From Gemmata massiliana (GTDB taxonomy: Bacteria; Planctomycetota; Planctomycetia; Gemmatales; Gemmataceae), in assembly GCF_901538265.1 (NCBI RefSeq), contig NZ_LR593886.1, positions 9,693,738 through 9,757,737 on the forward strand: a stretch of DNA of 64,000 bases, given 5' to 3'. The notes under the pieces were generated by a model that saw nothing but the letters and a program-made list of their open reading frames with translations, did no database searches and had not been told where the DNA came from. The translations under genes and the position numbers were made by a program. Below, piece by piece: positions 25,767 to 35,097 of the stretch. The stretch's first letter is position 1. The number at the start of each line of letters is the position of its first letter.

Positions 25767-25851
25767 CCGCGCCGAAAATCTTCCTCGGGTCGCTCTCGTG
25801 GGAGCGACCCGAGTCGTTACGGTCCGACTCTCACCTCGTGCGAATAAGACA

Positions 25852-26952
25852 ATGCTGACGATCCGTCGCGTTACCCTGCTGATTACGCTCGCCCTCGCGA
25901 CACCTGTTGTGCTGTCGGCGATCCCGACGGAGGCGTTCGTCGCTCGACCAGAAGCAAAGACCGAAACCGCCCCTGCCACCGTCGCCGGAGACAGCTACGA
26001 CGACTCGGCGATCTGGATTCACCCCACGGAAGCTGCCAAGAGCCTGATCCTCGGAACGAACAAAAAGGGTGGGTTGCACGTGTTCGACGCGGACGGCAAG
26101 CCGCTTCAGATCGTGAACCCGACCGCGCACCCGAACAACGTGGACGTGCTGTACGGCTTCCCGCTGAACGGCGAGCGGGTCGATCTGGCCGTCGCGGGGT
26201 GCCGCGAGAAAGGCAAGGCGTGCGTCCGGGTGTGGCGCATCGACGCGACCAAGCGGGAACTGGTCGAACTCACCGACGGGAACGGAATCGCGGTATTCGG
26301 CGCGAAGAAGGAACCTTACGGCTCCTGCACCTACCGCAGCCCGAAGACCGGTAAGTTCTACTTCTTCGTGAACGAAAAGTCCGGCGGCTACGAGCAGCAC
26401 GAACTGACCACGACTGACGGGAAACTCACGGCAAAACTGGTCCGCACGTTCAAACTCGATTCGATCGCGGAGGGATGTGTCGCGGACGAGGAGACCGGTG
26501 TGCTGTACGCGGCCGAAGAGAAAGCGGGCGTCTGGAAGCTCGACGCCGAACCGGATGCCAACACTGACAAGACGCTCATCGCGAAAGTGGGCGAAAACGG
26601 GCTGACGGCCGATGTGGAGGGGCTGGCGATCTACTACGCCAAAAACGGCGGGGGCTACTTGATCGCGTCGAGTCAGGGGAACAACACGTTCAAGCTCTAT
26701 ACCCGCACCGAAAACCGGTTTGTGGGCACAATCGACCCGAAACCGGGCAAGCTCGGCAGCCCCACCGACACGGACGGCATCGCAGTAACGAATCGGCCCA
26801 CATCGGCCGCGTTCCCGAACGGCGTGTTCGTCGTGCAGGATGGGACCGCTCGCAAAGACGGGCAGCGGTTCAAGTTGTACGCCTGGGAAGACATCGCGGG
26901 GGATCGGCTCGTCATCGACCCAAACTGGAACCCGCGCCGGAAAGGTGATTGA
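25852..26952 (+). CDS. Beta-propeller phytase-like protein
   Basis: 366 residues. The ATG at 25852 opens a signal peptide (VTLLITLALATPVVLSAIP). The mature protein has beta-propeller phytase signatures: DSYDDSAIWIHPTEAAKSLI, GTNKKGGLHVFDADGK, NPTAHPNNVDV, EGCVADEETGVLYAAEE and DVEGLAIYY. This calcium-dependent family removes phosphate from phytate outside the cytoplasm. The last 41 bases overlap the 3' end of the convergent sigma gene. Together with the upstream phosphoesterase it suggests a phosphate-scavenging theme. Confidence 0.86.
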   Translation: MLTIRRVTLLITLALATPVVLSAIPTEAFVARPEAKTETAPATVAGDSYDDSAIWIHPTEAAKSLILGTNKKGGLHVFDADGKPLQIVNPTAHPNNVDVLYGFPLNGERVDLAVAGCREKGKACVRVWRIDATKRELVELTDGNGIAVFGAKKEPYGSCTYRSPKTGKFYFFVNEKSGGYEQHELTTTDGKLTAKLVRTFKLDSIAEGCVADEETGVLYAAEEKAGVWKLDAEPDANTDKTLIAKVGENGLTADVEGLAIYYAKNGGGYLIASSQGNNTFKLYTRTENRFVGTIDPKPGKLGSPTDTDGIAVTNRPTSAAFPNGVFVVQDGTARKDGQRFKLYAWEDIAGDRLVIDPNWNPRRKGD

Positions 26953-27586
26953 GCGGTTCGTCGTCGCCGTCTGCGGTCGCGTCGGGGAACAGTTCCGCGG
27001 TAACCCGGCGAACCGCGCGGCTGAGTTTCTTTCGCAGTGCGCCGGGAGTGGTGTTCTGCTCGGCTGCGAGGTCCGCCCACTCCCGGCCGGCGACCCGCTG
27101 TTCCAGGAGGTACCGCTCGTCGGTCGCGAGGCGCAGGTACGTGTACTCGGCGAGGTCGCGATCAGCAACAATCCGACTCGGGGTTGGGTCAGTGGCGAAC
27201 ACCCCGCTCAGGCAGTGGTCGGAGTCATTCACCACGCGCCGGCGATCGCGGCGCCCGGCCCGGTTCTTTCGCGCCTCGTCGAGAACGTTGTTTCTGGCCA
27301 TCGTGACCAGTAATCGGAGCAGATCCTCCGGCGTGGCGAACGAAAACTGCCCGTCCTCGGCGCGGGTGAAAAAGTTCGCCAGAACGGTTTGGCAGACGTC
27401 GCCGGAATCGAGCACGTGACGGAGCCGCATCTCGGTCAGCCGGCCGCGGACCGAGTGCCGAACTTTCGGCTCGAACGCGGTGACCAACTCCCGCGCGGCC
27501 TCCTGATCCCCGACGCGAACGCGGTGGAGTAACTCACGAAAGGATGCGGTCGAGTTCATTCCTTCGTCCCGCGACTGAAAGACCAT
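26912..27586 (-). CDS. ECF-type RNA polymerase sigma factor
   Basis: 224 residues. Region 2 features are LRHVLDSGDVCQTVLANFFTR and LLVTMARNNVLDEARK. Region 4 follows near LEQRVAGREWADLAAEQNTTPGALRKKLSRAVRRV. It belongs to the planctomycete ECF type with a disordered tail (DGDDEPLNHLSG). The start is uncertain: 27586 is used, but ATG 27559 is possible. No anti-sigma factor is adjacent. The convergent phytase gene overlaps it by 41 bases, and the divergent gene at 27670 is a candidate target. Confidence 0.85.
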   Translation of the reverse strand: MVFQSRDEGMNSTASFRELLHRVRVGDQEAARELVTAFEPKVRHSVRGRLTEMRLRHVLDSGDVCQTVLANFFTRAEDGQFSFATPEDLLRLLVTMARNNVLDEARKNRAGRRDRRRVVNDSDHCLSGVFATDPTPSRIVADRDLAEYTYLRLATDERYLLEQRVAGREWADLAAEQNTTPGALRKKLSRAVRRVTAELFPDATADGDDEPLNHLSGAGSSLGR

Positions 27587-27669
27587 GACGTAGATATTCT
27601 AACCTCACTGAACCTCTCGGAAGCGCTGAACCCAACGGCTTCACACAACCTTTATGATCCTGTGCGAGA

Positions 27670-28191
27670 ATGCGCCGGATGAAAAAAACGCTGACGGTTG
27701 GAGCGACTTATCGACCGAACCGCCGAGCTTGGCTGTGGATCGGGTCGGCCGCTTTCGGGCTGACGGTGTCTGCCGCGTTGTTGGCTGCGGCAGGGAGCGC
27801 GCCGGACGTGTTTCCACTCACGACCCCGCACCCGGTTCAACCCGTGAGTGGGCGAGTGCTATGCGGGGGCCAGCCGGCACACGGCGCGACGGTTTACCTG
27901 TACCCGCTTGACGATCGCCGGGCGGAGCGGTGGCCGAACGGCTACCCGCGTGCGAGGGTCGGGCCGGACGGGACGTTCGCGATCGCGACCGATCGACCGG
28001 GCGACGGTGCCCCTGTGGGGCGGTACGCGGTTCTGGTGCGGTGGCCCCGCGGGCCGGCGCTCGCGACCAACGACGAGGACCGCCGGGCTGATCGCTTTAA
28101 CGGTCGGTTCCTGGACCCGAGCCGGCCGGTCCGGGCGATCGACATCGGTCCGAACGGGCACGCGGACGTGCGGGTCGATGTGCCCGGTTGA
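27670..28191 (+). CDS. Membrane-anchored small protein, partner of DUF1559 protein 4
   Basis: 173 residues. One N-terminal membrane segment (AWLWIGSAAFGLTVSAALLA) has no lipobox. The outer domain begins PVSGRVLCGGQPAHGATVYL and contains VGPDGTFAIATDRPGDGAPVGRYAV, the carboxypeptidase-regulatory-like pattern of the other partners. It directly precedes a DUF1559 gene (22-base gap) and is divergent from the ECF sigma gene. Confidence 0.78.
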   Translation: MRRMKKTLTVGATYRPNRRAWLWIGSAAFGLTVSAALLAAAGSAPDVFPLTTPHPVQPVSGRVLCGGQPAHGATVYLYPLDDRRAERWPNGYPRARVGPDGTFAIATDRPGDGAPVGRYAVLVRWPRGPALATNDEDRRADRFNGRFLDPSRPVRAIDIGPNGHADVRVDVPG

Positions 28192-28213
28192 ACCTCAGAG
28201 GGTACGCGCCGTG

Positions 28214-29176
28214 ATGCGACGCACCGGGCTCATTGCACACACCGTCTCACACCAGGCACGCGCCTTCACGCTGGTCGAGTTGCTCGTGGTGATCGCCATC
28301 ATCGCGGTACTGATCGGGTTCCTCCTCCCGGCAGTTCAGAAGGTGCGCGAGGCGGCGAACAGGGCGTCGTGCGGGAACAACCTCCGGCAGATGAGTACCG
28401 CGTGTCTGAATTTCGAGGCCAACTACGGGTTCTTCCCGTCGTCGGTCAAGGATACGGGGCCGCAGCGGTCGTGGGCGGTGCAGTTCCTGCCGTGGATCGA
28501 GCAGGGGAACTTGGCCCGCCGGTACCACTTCGACAAGCACTGGTGCGCGCCCGAAAACGCTGACGCGGTGGGTACCCAACTCCGGGTCTTCTCCTGTCCG
28601 TCGTCGCCGTCGCGGTTCCGTACCGCGTCCGGAGAGGCGAGCGTGAAGCTGACCGACGCGAGCGGGAAAACGACCACCCTCAAGTTTCTCTTTGAGAGGG
28701 CCGCGTGTACCGACTACGCGGTGGTGGACGAAGTGAAAGACGACCCGTACTTCGCGGGGCTGGTGGACGTCCGGGGGTACGGCGTGCTCCGCGAAGACCA
28801 GTTCACCCGCGTCCTCGATGTGACCGACGGCACCTCGAACACCATCATGATCACCGAATGTGGTGGCCGGCCGCAGTGGTGGGTGCGCGGAAAGCTAATC
28901 AGTGAAGACAAGACGTTCAACAGCGCGCCGTGGGCGAGTCGCGGAAACGACTTTGGCCTGGACGGGTTCGATATGAATGACTTCGAGGCGCCGGCCGGCG
29001 CGTGTGCGGTCAACTGTTCAAACAGCAACGAAGTGTACTCGTTCCACCCCGGCGGCGCTCAGTGCGCGTTCGCCGACGGGTCGGTGCGGTTCGTGAACCA
29101 GAACGTCACCACCCGCACGCTCGCCCGGCTGGTCACCCGCAACGGTGGCGAGGTGATTAACTGGGCCGACTACTGA
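28214..29176 (+). CDS. DUF1559 prepilin-like protein 4
   Basis: 320 residues from ATG 28214. Signature ARAFTLVELLVVIAIIAVLI, then ANRASCGNNLRQMSTACLNF; C-terminal CAFADGSVRFVNQNVTT. Related most to module 3 by its central CTDYAVVDEVKDD and TDGTSNTIMITECGG blocks. It is convergent with the kinase gene, with a six-base gap between stops. Confidence 0.92.
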   Translation: MRRTGLIAHTVSHQARAFTLVELLVVIAIIAVLIGFLLPAVQKVREAANRASCGNNLRQMSTACLNFEANYGFFPSSVKDTGPQRSWAVQFLPWIEQGNLARRYHFDKHWCAPENADAVGTQLRVFSCPSSPSRFRTASGEASVKLTDASGKTTTLKFLFERAACTDYAVVDEVKDDPYFAGLVDVRGYGVLREDQFTRVLDVTDGTSNTIMITECGGRPQWWVRGKLISEDKTFNSAPWASRGNDFGLDGFDMNDFEAPAGACAVNCSNSNEVYSFHPGGAQCAFADGSVRFVNQNVTTRTLARLVTRNGGEVINWADY

Positions 29177-29181
29177 CCGGT

Positions 29182-30798
29182 TCAGTGCGGTTCGACCTTG
29201 CGCACCTGCCCCGGTTCGGTCACCTCGATCACGGGCCGGCCCGGTGCGTTGTCCAGGTACGCGATCAACCCGGTCACCTCGATCGATTCGTTGAAGAAAT
29301 CGTCGTAAGGGCTTTTCACCCCAACCGCGCGCAACCGCTCGACAACCGCCGGCCCGATGACCACCGTGAACACCTTTGGATCGGTCCCGCTGGTGCGCGA
29401 GTAAAAGCGAATTGCCCCAGTGTCGGGGTTCCGGTCGCGACCCTTGATGTGAATCCGAACGGTCCGCTTCTGGCCGACCGAACCGAACGCTTGATCGGCG
29501 CCGAGCAACTTGTCCCCGTCAATCCCCTGGAACGGGTCCGGCACCTTCGTGCGATCGACGGGTGGTGGCGGGATGTATGACGGGAAGATGGTCTGATACA
29601 CCCACCCACTCACGCCAACCGTAGCCGCAAGTAACACGCACGCGACTGCGCCCGCCCGCCACCAGCGCCGGCGAACTCGTGCCGGCGAAGCCGCGTGTAA
29701 GCGACGTGCTGGTGCAGTCGACGACCGCGGGAGTAAATTGCGAACGGCCGGGCAAAGCTCCGGCAAATCGGATTCGGCGGGCGGCGGAACCGGTTCGCTC
29801 ACCCACCGGGCGAGTTCGTCGGCCACCTCTGCGGTAGTTTGGAATCGATCGTCCGGGTCTTTCGCCATCATCCGTCGCACAGCCGCATCCAATCCCGGTG
29901 GAACGTCCGCCCGGTCGAGCGGTGGTGGGGTGCGGACCTGATGCGCGATGAGCTTCTCGCCGACGGTCCCGTCCGAAAACGGCGGGCGTCCGGTCAACAG
30001 GAAGTAGAGCGTCGCCCCCAAACCGTACACGTCGGCCCGGGCGTCCACCGCGGTGCTATCGAGTGCCTGCTCCGGCGCGAGGTAATCGGCCGTGCCGAGG
30101 ATCGCGTCTTTTGTTTGTTCATCGGTGAGCTTGTCGGCCCGGTCGTGGATGAACCGCGCCAGCCCGAGGTCAACGACTTTCACGGTGCCGGTCGCGTCGA
30201 GCAGGAGATTGCTCGGCTTCACGTCGCGGTGAATCAGGCCGGCGGCGTGGGCCGCAGCAAGCCCCAGCGCCGCTTGTCGCGCGTATTCCGTGGCCCGCGC
30301 CGCCGGCAGCCGGCCACGACCGAGGTGTTGCAAACTGGCACCGTGGACGTACTCCATCACGAGATAATGAACGCCATCGTCCTCGTCGATGTCGAACGCC
30401 CGGACCAGATTGGGGTGATTCAGATTGGCCGCGGCCCGGGCCTCGCGCTCGAACCGTTCCAGAGTGGCCGGTCCGCCGACGCGCTCCGGGGCGAGCATCT
30501 TGAGGGCAACGAGCGAACCCATCCGCAAGTGCAGGGCGAGAAACACGGCCCCCATTCCGCCGGCACCGATCTGTTCGAGCAGACGGTACTTCTCGCTGAT
30601 GACGAACCCGCGCCACTTGCCCTGCCGCAGTCGGTCCGCCTGGAAATGGGTGAGCACACCATCGCGGACCAACTGAGCGGCACATTCGGCTGCCTCAGTT
30701 GGTAGGTTCGTGCTCCGCACGTAAGCGGTTAACAGGTCCGCTTCTACGACCCCGCTCCGTCGGACGAACTCGAGGAATTCGGACGCGGATGTTGGCAT
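29182..30798 (-). CDS. Membrane Ser/Thr protein kinase
   Basis: 538 residues. An N-terminal ~65-residue helical segment (TAYVRSTNLPTEAAECAAQL) of the type seen before planctomycete kinases is followed by a kinase domain: GAGGMGAVF (78-86), Lys100, HRDVKPSN (190-197), and DLG at 210-212 in place of DFG. A single membrane segment lies near 382-404 (VACVLLAATVGVSGWVY). An extracytoplasmic C-terminal domain has FTVVIGPAVVERL and IEVTGLIAYLDN and may be OB-like. It probably senses an external or periplasmic signal. It is convergent with the DUF1559 gene 4; a functional link is speculative. Confidence 0.88.
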   Translation of the reverse strand: MPTSASEFLEFVRRSGVVEADLLTAYVRSTNLPTEAAECAAQLVRDGVLTHFQADRLRQGKWRGFVISEKYRLLEQIGAGGMGAVFLALHLRMGSLVALKMLAPERVGGPATLERFEREARAAANLNHPNLVRAFDIDEDDGVHYLVMEYVHGASLQHLGRGRLPAARATEYARQAALGLAAAHAAGLIHRDVKPSNLLLDATGTVKVVDLGLARFIHDRADKLTDEQTKDAILGTADYLAPEQALDSTAVDARADVYGLGATLYFLLTGRPPFSDGTVGEKLIAHQVRTPPPLDRADVPPGLDAAVRRMMAKDPDDRFQTTAEVADELARWVSEPVPPPAESDLPELCPAVRNLLPRSSTAPARRLHAASPARVRRRWWRAGAVACVLLAATVGVSGWVYQTIFPSYIPPPPVDRTKVPDPFQGIDGDKLLGADQAFGSVGQKRTVRIHIKGRDRNPDTGAIRFYSRTSGTDPKVFTVVIGPAVVERLRAVGVKSPYDDFFNESIEVTGLIAYLDNAPGRPVIEVTEPGQVRKVEPH

Positions 30799-31097
30799 AA
30801 AGGAGTCGTACCGGCTGTCGTTGTGCCCACGTCAGTTAGCATATCCGTGCTCCGATCGAGGATTGTGTGGTTACGATGAAGCCCCCGATTTGCTGGGGCC
30901 TATGACTACCATCGTCGACGAAGCCGAAAAGATTGGCGTGAACCGCGTTATCAATCGTGGCACCGGGGAACCCACCGCGAACATTCTGAAGCGTGAACCC
31001 TTGCCCAACCGCGCCGAGAGAAGGGGGCCGTAGGAGCAACACCCAACTTCTGTTACCGAGCCCGACCGAACAAGTCTGCCCACAGAACCGCTAGGCG
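30799..31097. other. Intergenic region between kinase and Nudix genes
   Basis: About 300 bases with no convincing gene. A 70-codon plus-strand frame (30821-31033) has no recognisable domain and lacks a ribosome-binding site. Confidence 0.4.
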
Positions 31098-31670
31098 CTA
31101 CTCGCCCACCGTTCGGTCAACGTCGGCTCGTGCGGTCGCCAGAGCCAGCAGAGCCACCTGACAGAGCAGCGTGATCTCACCTCGCCCGGCCGCGGTCCAC
31201 AACTCGGCGCGGGACAGCAGAAGCACCTCCGCTTCCTCCAGATCGCCACCCACGGGGGCCGCGATCCGCCGGCACCCGGTCGCGCGGAACAGGTGCGCCA
31301 TTGGGCCACCCTGGTTCCCGTTGACCGTGTACGCACCGAGCCCGGTCCACGCCGCGGCCTCACACCCGGTCTCCTCCAGGAGTTCCCGCCGCGCCGCCCC
31401 GAGCGGTTCCTCCCCGGGCTCGACGTGACCGCCCGGAAAGACGAGCCCGACCCGGCGCGGGCCGTGGCGGTACTGGCGATAGGTAATCACCCGACCGTCG
31501 TCCGTTTCGGCGAAGACGCACACGAACGGCGGCATGTCCAACTGGTAGTAGTCGTCTACTCGCCGGCCGTCCGGCAATTCGACCGTCTCCACTCGAACGC
31601 GGAGGCGCGGTGCGGCGTCCAACACCGTTCGGCTCGACACGACGCTCCACGGCTTAAGATCCTTCGACAC
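31098..31670 (-). CDS. Nudix hydrolase
   Basis: 190 residues from a GTG at 31670 with GAGGA upstream. The Nudix box is complete at residues 80-102 (GGHVEPGEEP then AARRELLEETG). The sequence VITYRQYRHGPRRVGLVFPG before it is typical of ADP-ribose pyrophosphatase-like members, but the substrate is not certain. It is probably cytoplasmic. The frame stays open for another 139 codons upstream without a recognisable domain; that part is not included. Confidence 0.87.
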   Translation of the reverse strand: MSKDLKPWSVVSSRTVLDAAPRLRVRVETVELPDGRRVDDYYQLDMPPFVCVFAETDDGRVITYRQYRHGPRRVGLVFPGGHVEPGEEPLGAARRELLEETGCEAAAWTGLGAYTVNGNQGGPMAHLFRATGCRRIAAPVGGDLEEAEVLLLSRAELWTAAGRGEITLLCQVALLALATARADVDRTVGE

Positions 31671-32095
31671 GAACAGTCCTCGGGACACCAGATGTCGAGC
31701 AAACTGTTTTCTTATACCTATCCGGCTGAAAGGGGCGCCAGGCGGGTGTGATTCTGTTCCCTTTACGGGACAATTCCCGACGGGTTCGTGGAGCCACGCG
31801 CCCGCCGGTTCTGGCCACGTTACTTCCGCGGTCCCGTTGGCAATGAGGGTCCAAATTTCGGACCGGCCGTCCCTCGCTTTCATTTTAATTTTCGTGATCG
31901 CAACTGTCTTGGCCCGGGTGCCAGAGCCGGTCATCCGGTGCATATGATTTGTGACCTCGCCGATTACCAGCATCTTGGCCGATTCACGCCGAAACGTGGA
32001 TATACGAGCGGACGGTTGCCCGTCGCACCCGCACTTCGCGCTGATCTGCTGAACGAAATTCATGATCGCTCCCGTCGCCCGATGCACGAGGGGTT
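31671..32095. other. Intergenic region, possible gene remnant
   Basis: No supported gene. On the minus strand the Nudix frame is open through the whole stretch and would read MNFVQQISAKCGCDGQPSAR and so on, but it resembles nothing I know. The middle (about 31880-31950) is lower in GC than its neighbours. It could hold a decayed gene and the promoters for both flanking genes. Confidence 0.35.
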
Positions 32096-32664
32096 ATGTC
32101 AACCGATTCTTTCACCGCGTTAGTGACGCGCCTTCACTCGGACGAGGACGCGGCCCGGGACGTCTTCGAGCGGTTCGCGGCCCGGCGCGGCGCCAGTTCG
32201 AGCCGCGGCTCGCGCACCGGATCGATCCCGAAGACGTGGTCCAGTCGGCCTTCAAGAGCTTTTTCTTCCGTTACCGGGACGGGAAGTTGCGCGTCGGTGA
32301 TTGGGACCACACGTGGGCACTACTCGCGCTCATCACCCGGCGCAAGTGCGCCGACCGCGTCGAGCACCTTCGGGCCATGCGGCGCGCCGTGGACCGTGAG
32401 GCGTCCGTTCCGAACGGGGCGGACCAACCGTGGCAACTGATCGCGGACCACGAACCGCTCCCCGAGGAGGTCGCGAGCTTGACTGAGACAGTCGAACTCC
32501 TATTCAGGTCGTCAGAGGCTGATGAGCGCCCGATTCTTGAGCTGAGTCTGCAAGGGTACACGGCGGCGAAGATCGCCGCGCAACTCGGCAAGGCGCTGCG
32601 GACCGTCCACCGCCTGCGCGAGCGGATTCACAAGCGACTGTTGCGCTTACGAGGCGAGAACTGA
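32096..32664 (+). pseudogene. ECF sigma factor gene with a frameshift
   Basis: The ATG at 32096 (GAGGGG upstream) starts MSTDSFTALVTRLHSDEDAA and RDVFERFAAR, a normal planctomycete ECF N-terminus. At about 32183 the frame is lost, and the rest continues in another frame: ARRQFEPRLAHRIDPEDVVQ, region 2, then region 4 with LSLQGYTAAKIAAQLGKALR. Comparison with family members suggests a short deletion (about 13 bases) between FAAR and ARRQ. The downstream kinase is also broken, so this looks like joint decay rather than an assembly error, though the latter cannot be excluded. Confidence 0.8.
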
Positions 32665-32732
32665 GCGCGCGGTCGGACGGGCACTCAGTCGATCATTTCC
32701 CGTGCCCGTCGCCCGCCCCCCGAGCACTACCG

Positions 32733-35097
32733 ATGAGCGCGAGTTCCATTCCCCCCGACGAGACCGCGAAATTCGAGGACGTCATTCGGCGCTTCGAGTG
32801 CGCGTGGCGCGGACCGGAGCGCCCGGACATCGCGAACTTCGTACCGGCCCCGCGGTCCGGTCACATTCGGCTGCTGTTCGAGTTGATCCACGTGGACCTG
32901 GACCTCCGGCTCTGGAACGGGGAATCGGCCCTGATCGAGCAATACTTAGAGCGGTTCCCCGATCTGGAGAGTAACCGGGGCGCGATACTGGAACTCATCG
33001 CCGCCGAGTACGCACTGCGGCGCCAGTGGCAGGGCGCCCCGGAACCGGCCGAATACTATCACCGGTTCCCTCAATACTTCGACGAACTGCACGACCGGCT
33101 CGCCGCGGAAACCACCGGTATGGGGTTGACGCCGCGCCCGATTATCGTGCGTTCGGTTACCCCGTCCGCCGTGCCCGACATTCCCGGTTACGAGATCCTG
33201 CGCGAGCTAGGGCGCGGGGGGATGGGGATCGTCTACGAGGCGCGGCACATCGCCCTCGGACGGGTGGTCGCGGTGAAAACGCTCCCCACGGGGTTCTTCC
33301 ACGCCGAGGAGTTGTCCCGGTTCCGTCGCGAGTCCGAGGCCATCGCCCGCCTCGATCACCCGAACATCGTTCCGGTTTACGAAGTGGGCGAGCGCCCGCT
33401 CGTGTCCGGGGATCTCGTTCAGGGTGAGCGCGGGGTGCCGTACTTTAGCATGAAGTTTTACCCCGGAGGCAGCCTGGCGCGCCGGTCGGGAACGGCTAGT
33501 TCGGACCCGCGCGCGGACGCCCGCATCGTGGAAACGATTGCCCGGGCGATTCACCACGCCCACCAGCGCGGTATTCTTCACCGCGACCTCAAACCCTCTA
33601 ACATTCTGCTCGATGAAGCGGAGCAGCCCCACGTTACCGATTTCGGCCTCGCTAAACAGTTCGACCCGGCCGCGGGCGCGACGCTCCCGTCCGGTCGTCG
33701 GTACCCCCTGCTACGTTTCCCCGGAACAAGCACGCGGGGACCGGGCGGTCACCACGGCGAGCGACGTGTACGGCCTGGGTGCCGTTCTGTACGCACTACT
33801 CACCGGTGAACCGCCGTTCCGGGCCGACACCGCTCTGGCGACGTTGTGGCAAGTCATGGAGCGCCCGGTGCGTTCTCCGCGCCTCGCCAACACGCGGGTT
33901 CCGGCCGATCTGGAAACGATCTGTTTAAAGTGCCTGGAAAAGGAACCGGGCCGGCGCTACCCGAGCGCACTGGAAGTGCGCGGACGATCTGGCGCGCTGG
34001 CTCCGCGGGGCACCGATTGCGGCCCGGCCCGCCGGTCCCGGGGAGCGGCCTGGTACCTGGTTCGGCGCTACCCGCTCGTAACCGGCTTGTCGGCGGTAAC
34101 GGCCCTGGCCCTCGTTGCGACCGTTGTCACGCTGGCGCTGAGCAATTCCCAAATCGCCGCGAAAAATGCCAGCATTGCGGCCAAGGAGAGCGAGACCACG
34201 CACGCGCTGGAGCAGGAGTGGAGCGCGCGGGAGGACGAGCAACGGACCCGCGAGCGCGAGCGGCACTTGTTCTACTTGGCACGAGTGGCTCTGGCCGGGC
34301 GCTTGTGGGCGAACAATCAGGTGAACTGGACGCACTGGTTAGACGAGTGCCCGCCGGAATACCGCCACCTGGAATGGGCCTTTCTCAACGCCCTCCGCAG
34401 GCCGCACTACACTCTGAATCTCAAACACGGCGGACAAGTTTATGCGATGGCCTACAGTCCGGACGGACGGTACATCGCTTCGGCCGGTGACGGGGCCGTA
34501 AAGCTCTGGGACGCCCGCACCGGTGAGCCCGTGCCGTGTACCGTGGACCACGGGGATCTCGTTACGTGTCTCGCGTTCCACCCGACCGAGCCCCTTCTGG
34601 TTATGGCAGGGAGCTAGCGTAAAGGTGTGGAACATCGCGACCGGTCGGGAAGAGTTCCGCACGAACGGAACTCGCTGGACCACGTTTAGCCCCGACGGTA
34701 AGTACCTCGCTTCGGCCCGCGGACCGGTGCTCAAAATCTGGGAGGCCCGCACCGGGCGCGTGGTGCATACGCTCACGGGAGCGACGGAACCCGTATCGCT
34801 GTATGCGTTCAGTCCCGACAGCCGTTACCTGGCCGCGTGCGGGGCGTCCGATTCCAAGTCTGAAGGGATCGTGCGGGTGTGGAACACCGAAACGGGGGAA
34901 CCGGTTGGTGGCCCGCGCACTTACAACCGGCCCGTTCTTTTCCTGACTTACGCCCCCGGGGGCGACCGGTTACTGCTCGGCCAGTTCTCAGCGATCTTGG
35001 AAACCGATGCCAAAACGGGTCACGTTCGTGGGGCAATTGATGCCCCCCAAGCTGCGACGATGCGGTTCACGGTCAACGACGTCGGTTATTTGCCTTA
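32733..35097 (+). pseudogene. Ser/Thr kinase - WD40 gene with several frameshifts, cut by an IS
   Basis: The first part (residues 1 to about 325) has the ~115-residue N-terminal module shared with the 13965 kinase, then LGRGGMGIVYEAR, VAVKTLP, HRDLKPSN and DFGLAKQFD. At about 33695 it shifts frame to VVGTPCYVSPEQARG. Two more shifts lie near 33978 and 34050, where GDDLARWLRG-type sequence is out of frame. A membrane segment (LSAVTALALVATVVTLAL) and WD40 repeats follow (YSPDGRYIASAGDGAVKLWD). The frame changes again near 34610 (SVKVWNIATGREEF). The gene stops at 35097, the edge of the IS630-type element. It is not functional as one protein. Confidence 0.82.

Noticed and set aside
31671..32087. 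N-terminal extension of the Nudix gene (139 codons)
   Set aside because: It has no recognisable domain, and the GTG at 31670 has a good ribosome-binding site. It is kept only as an uncertain region.
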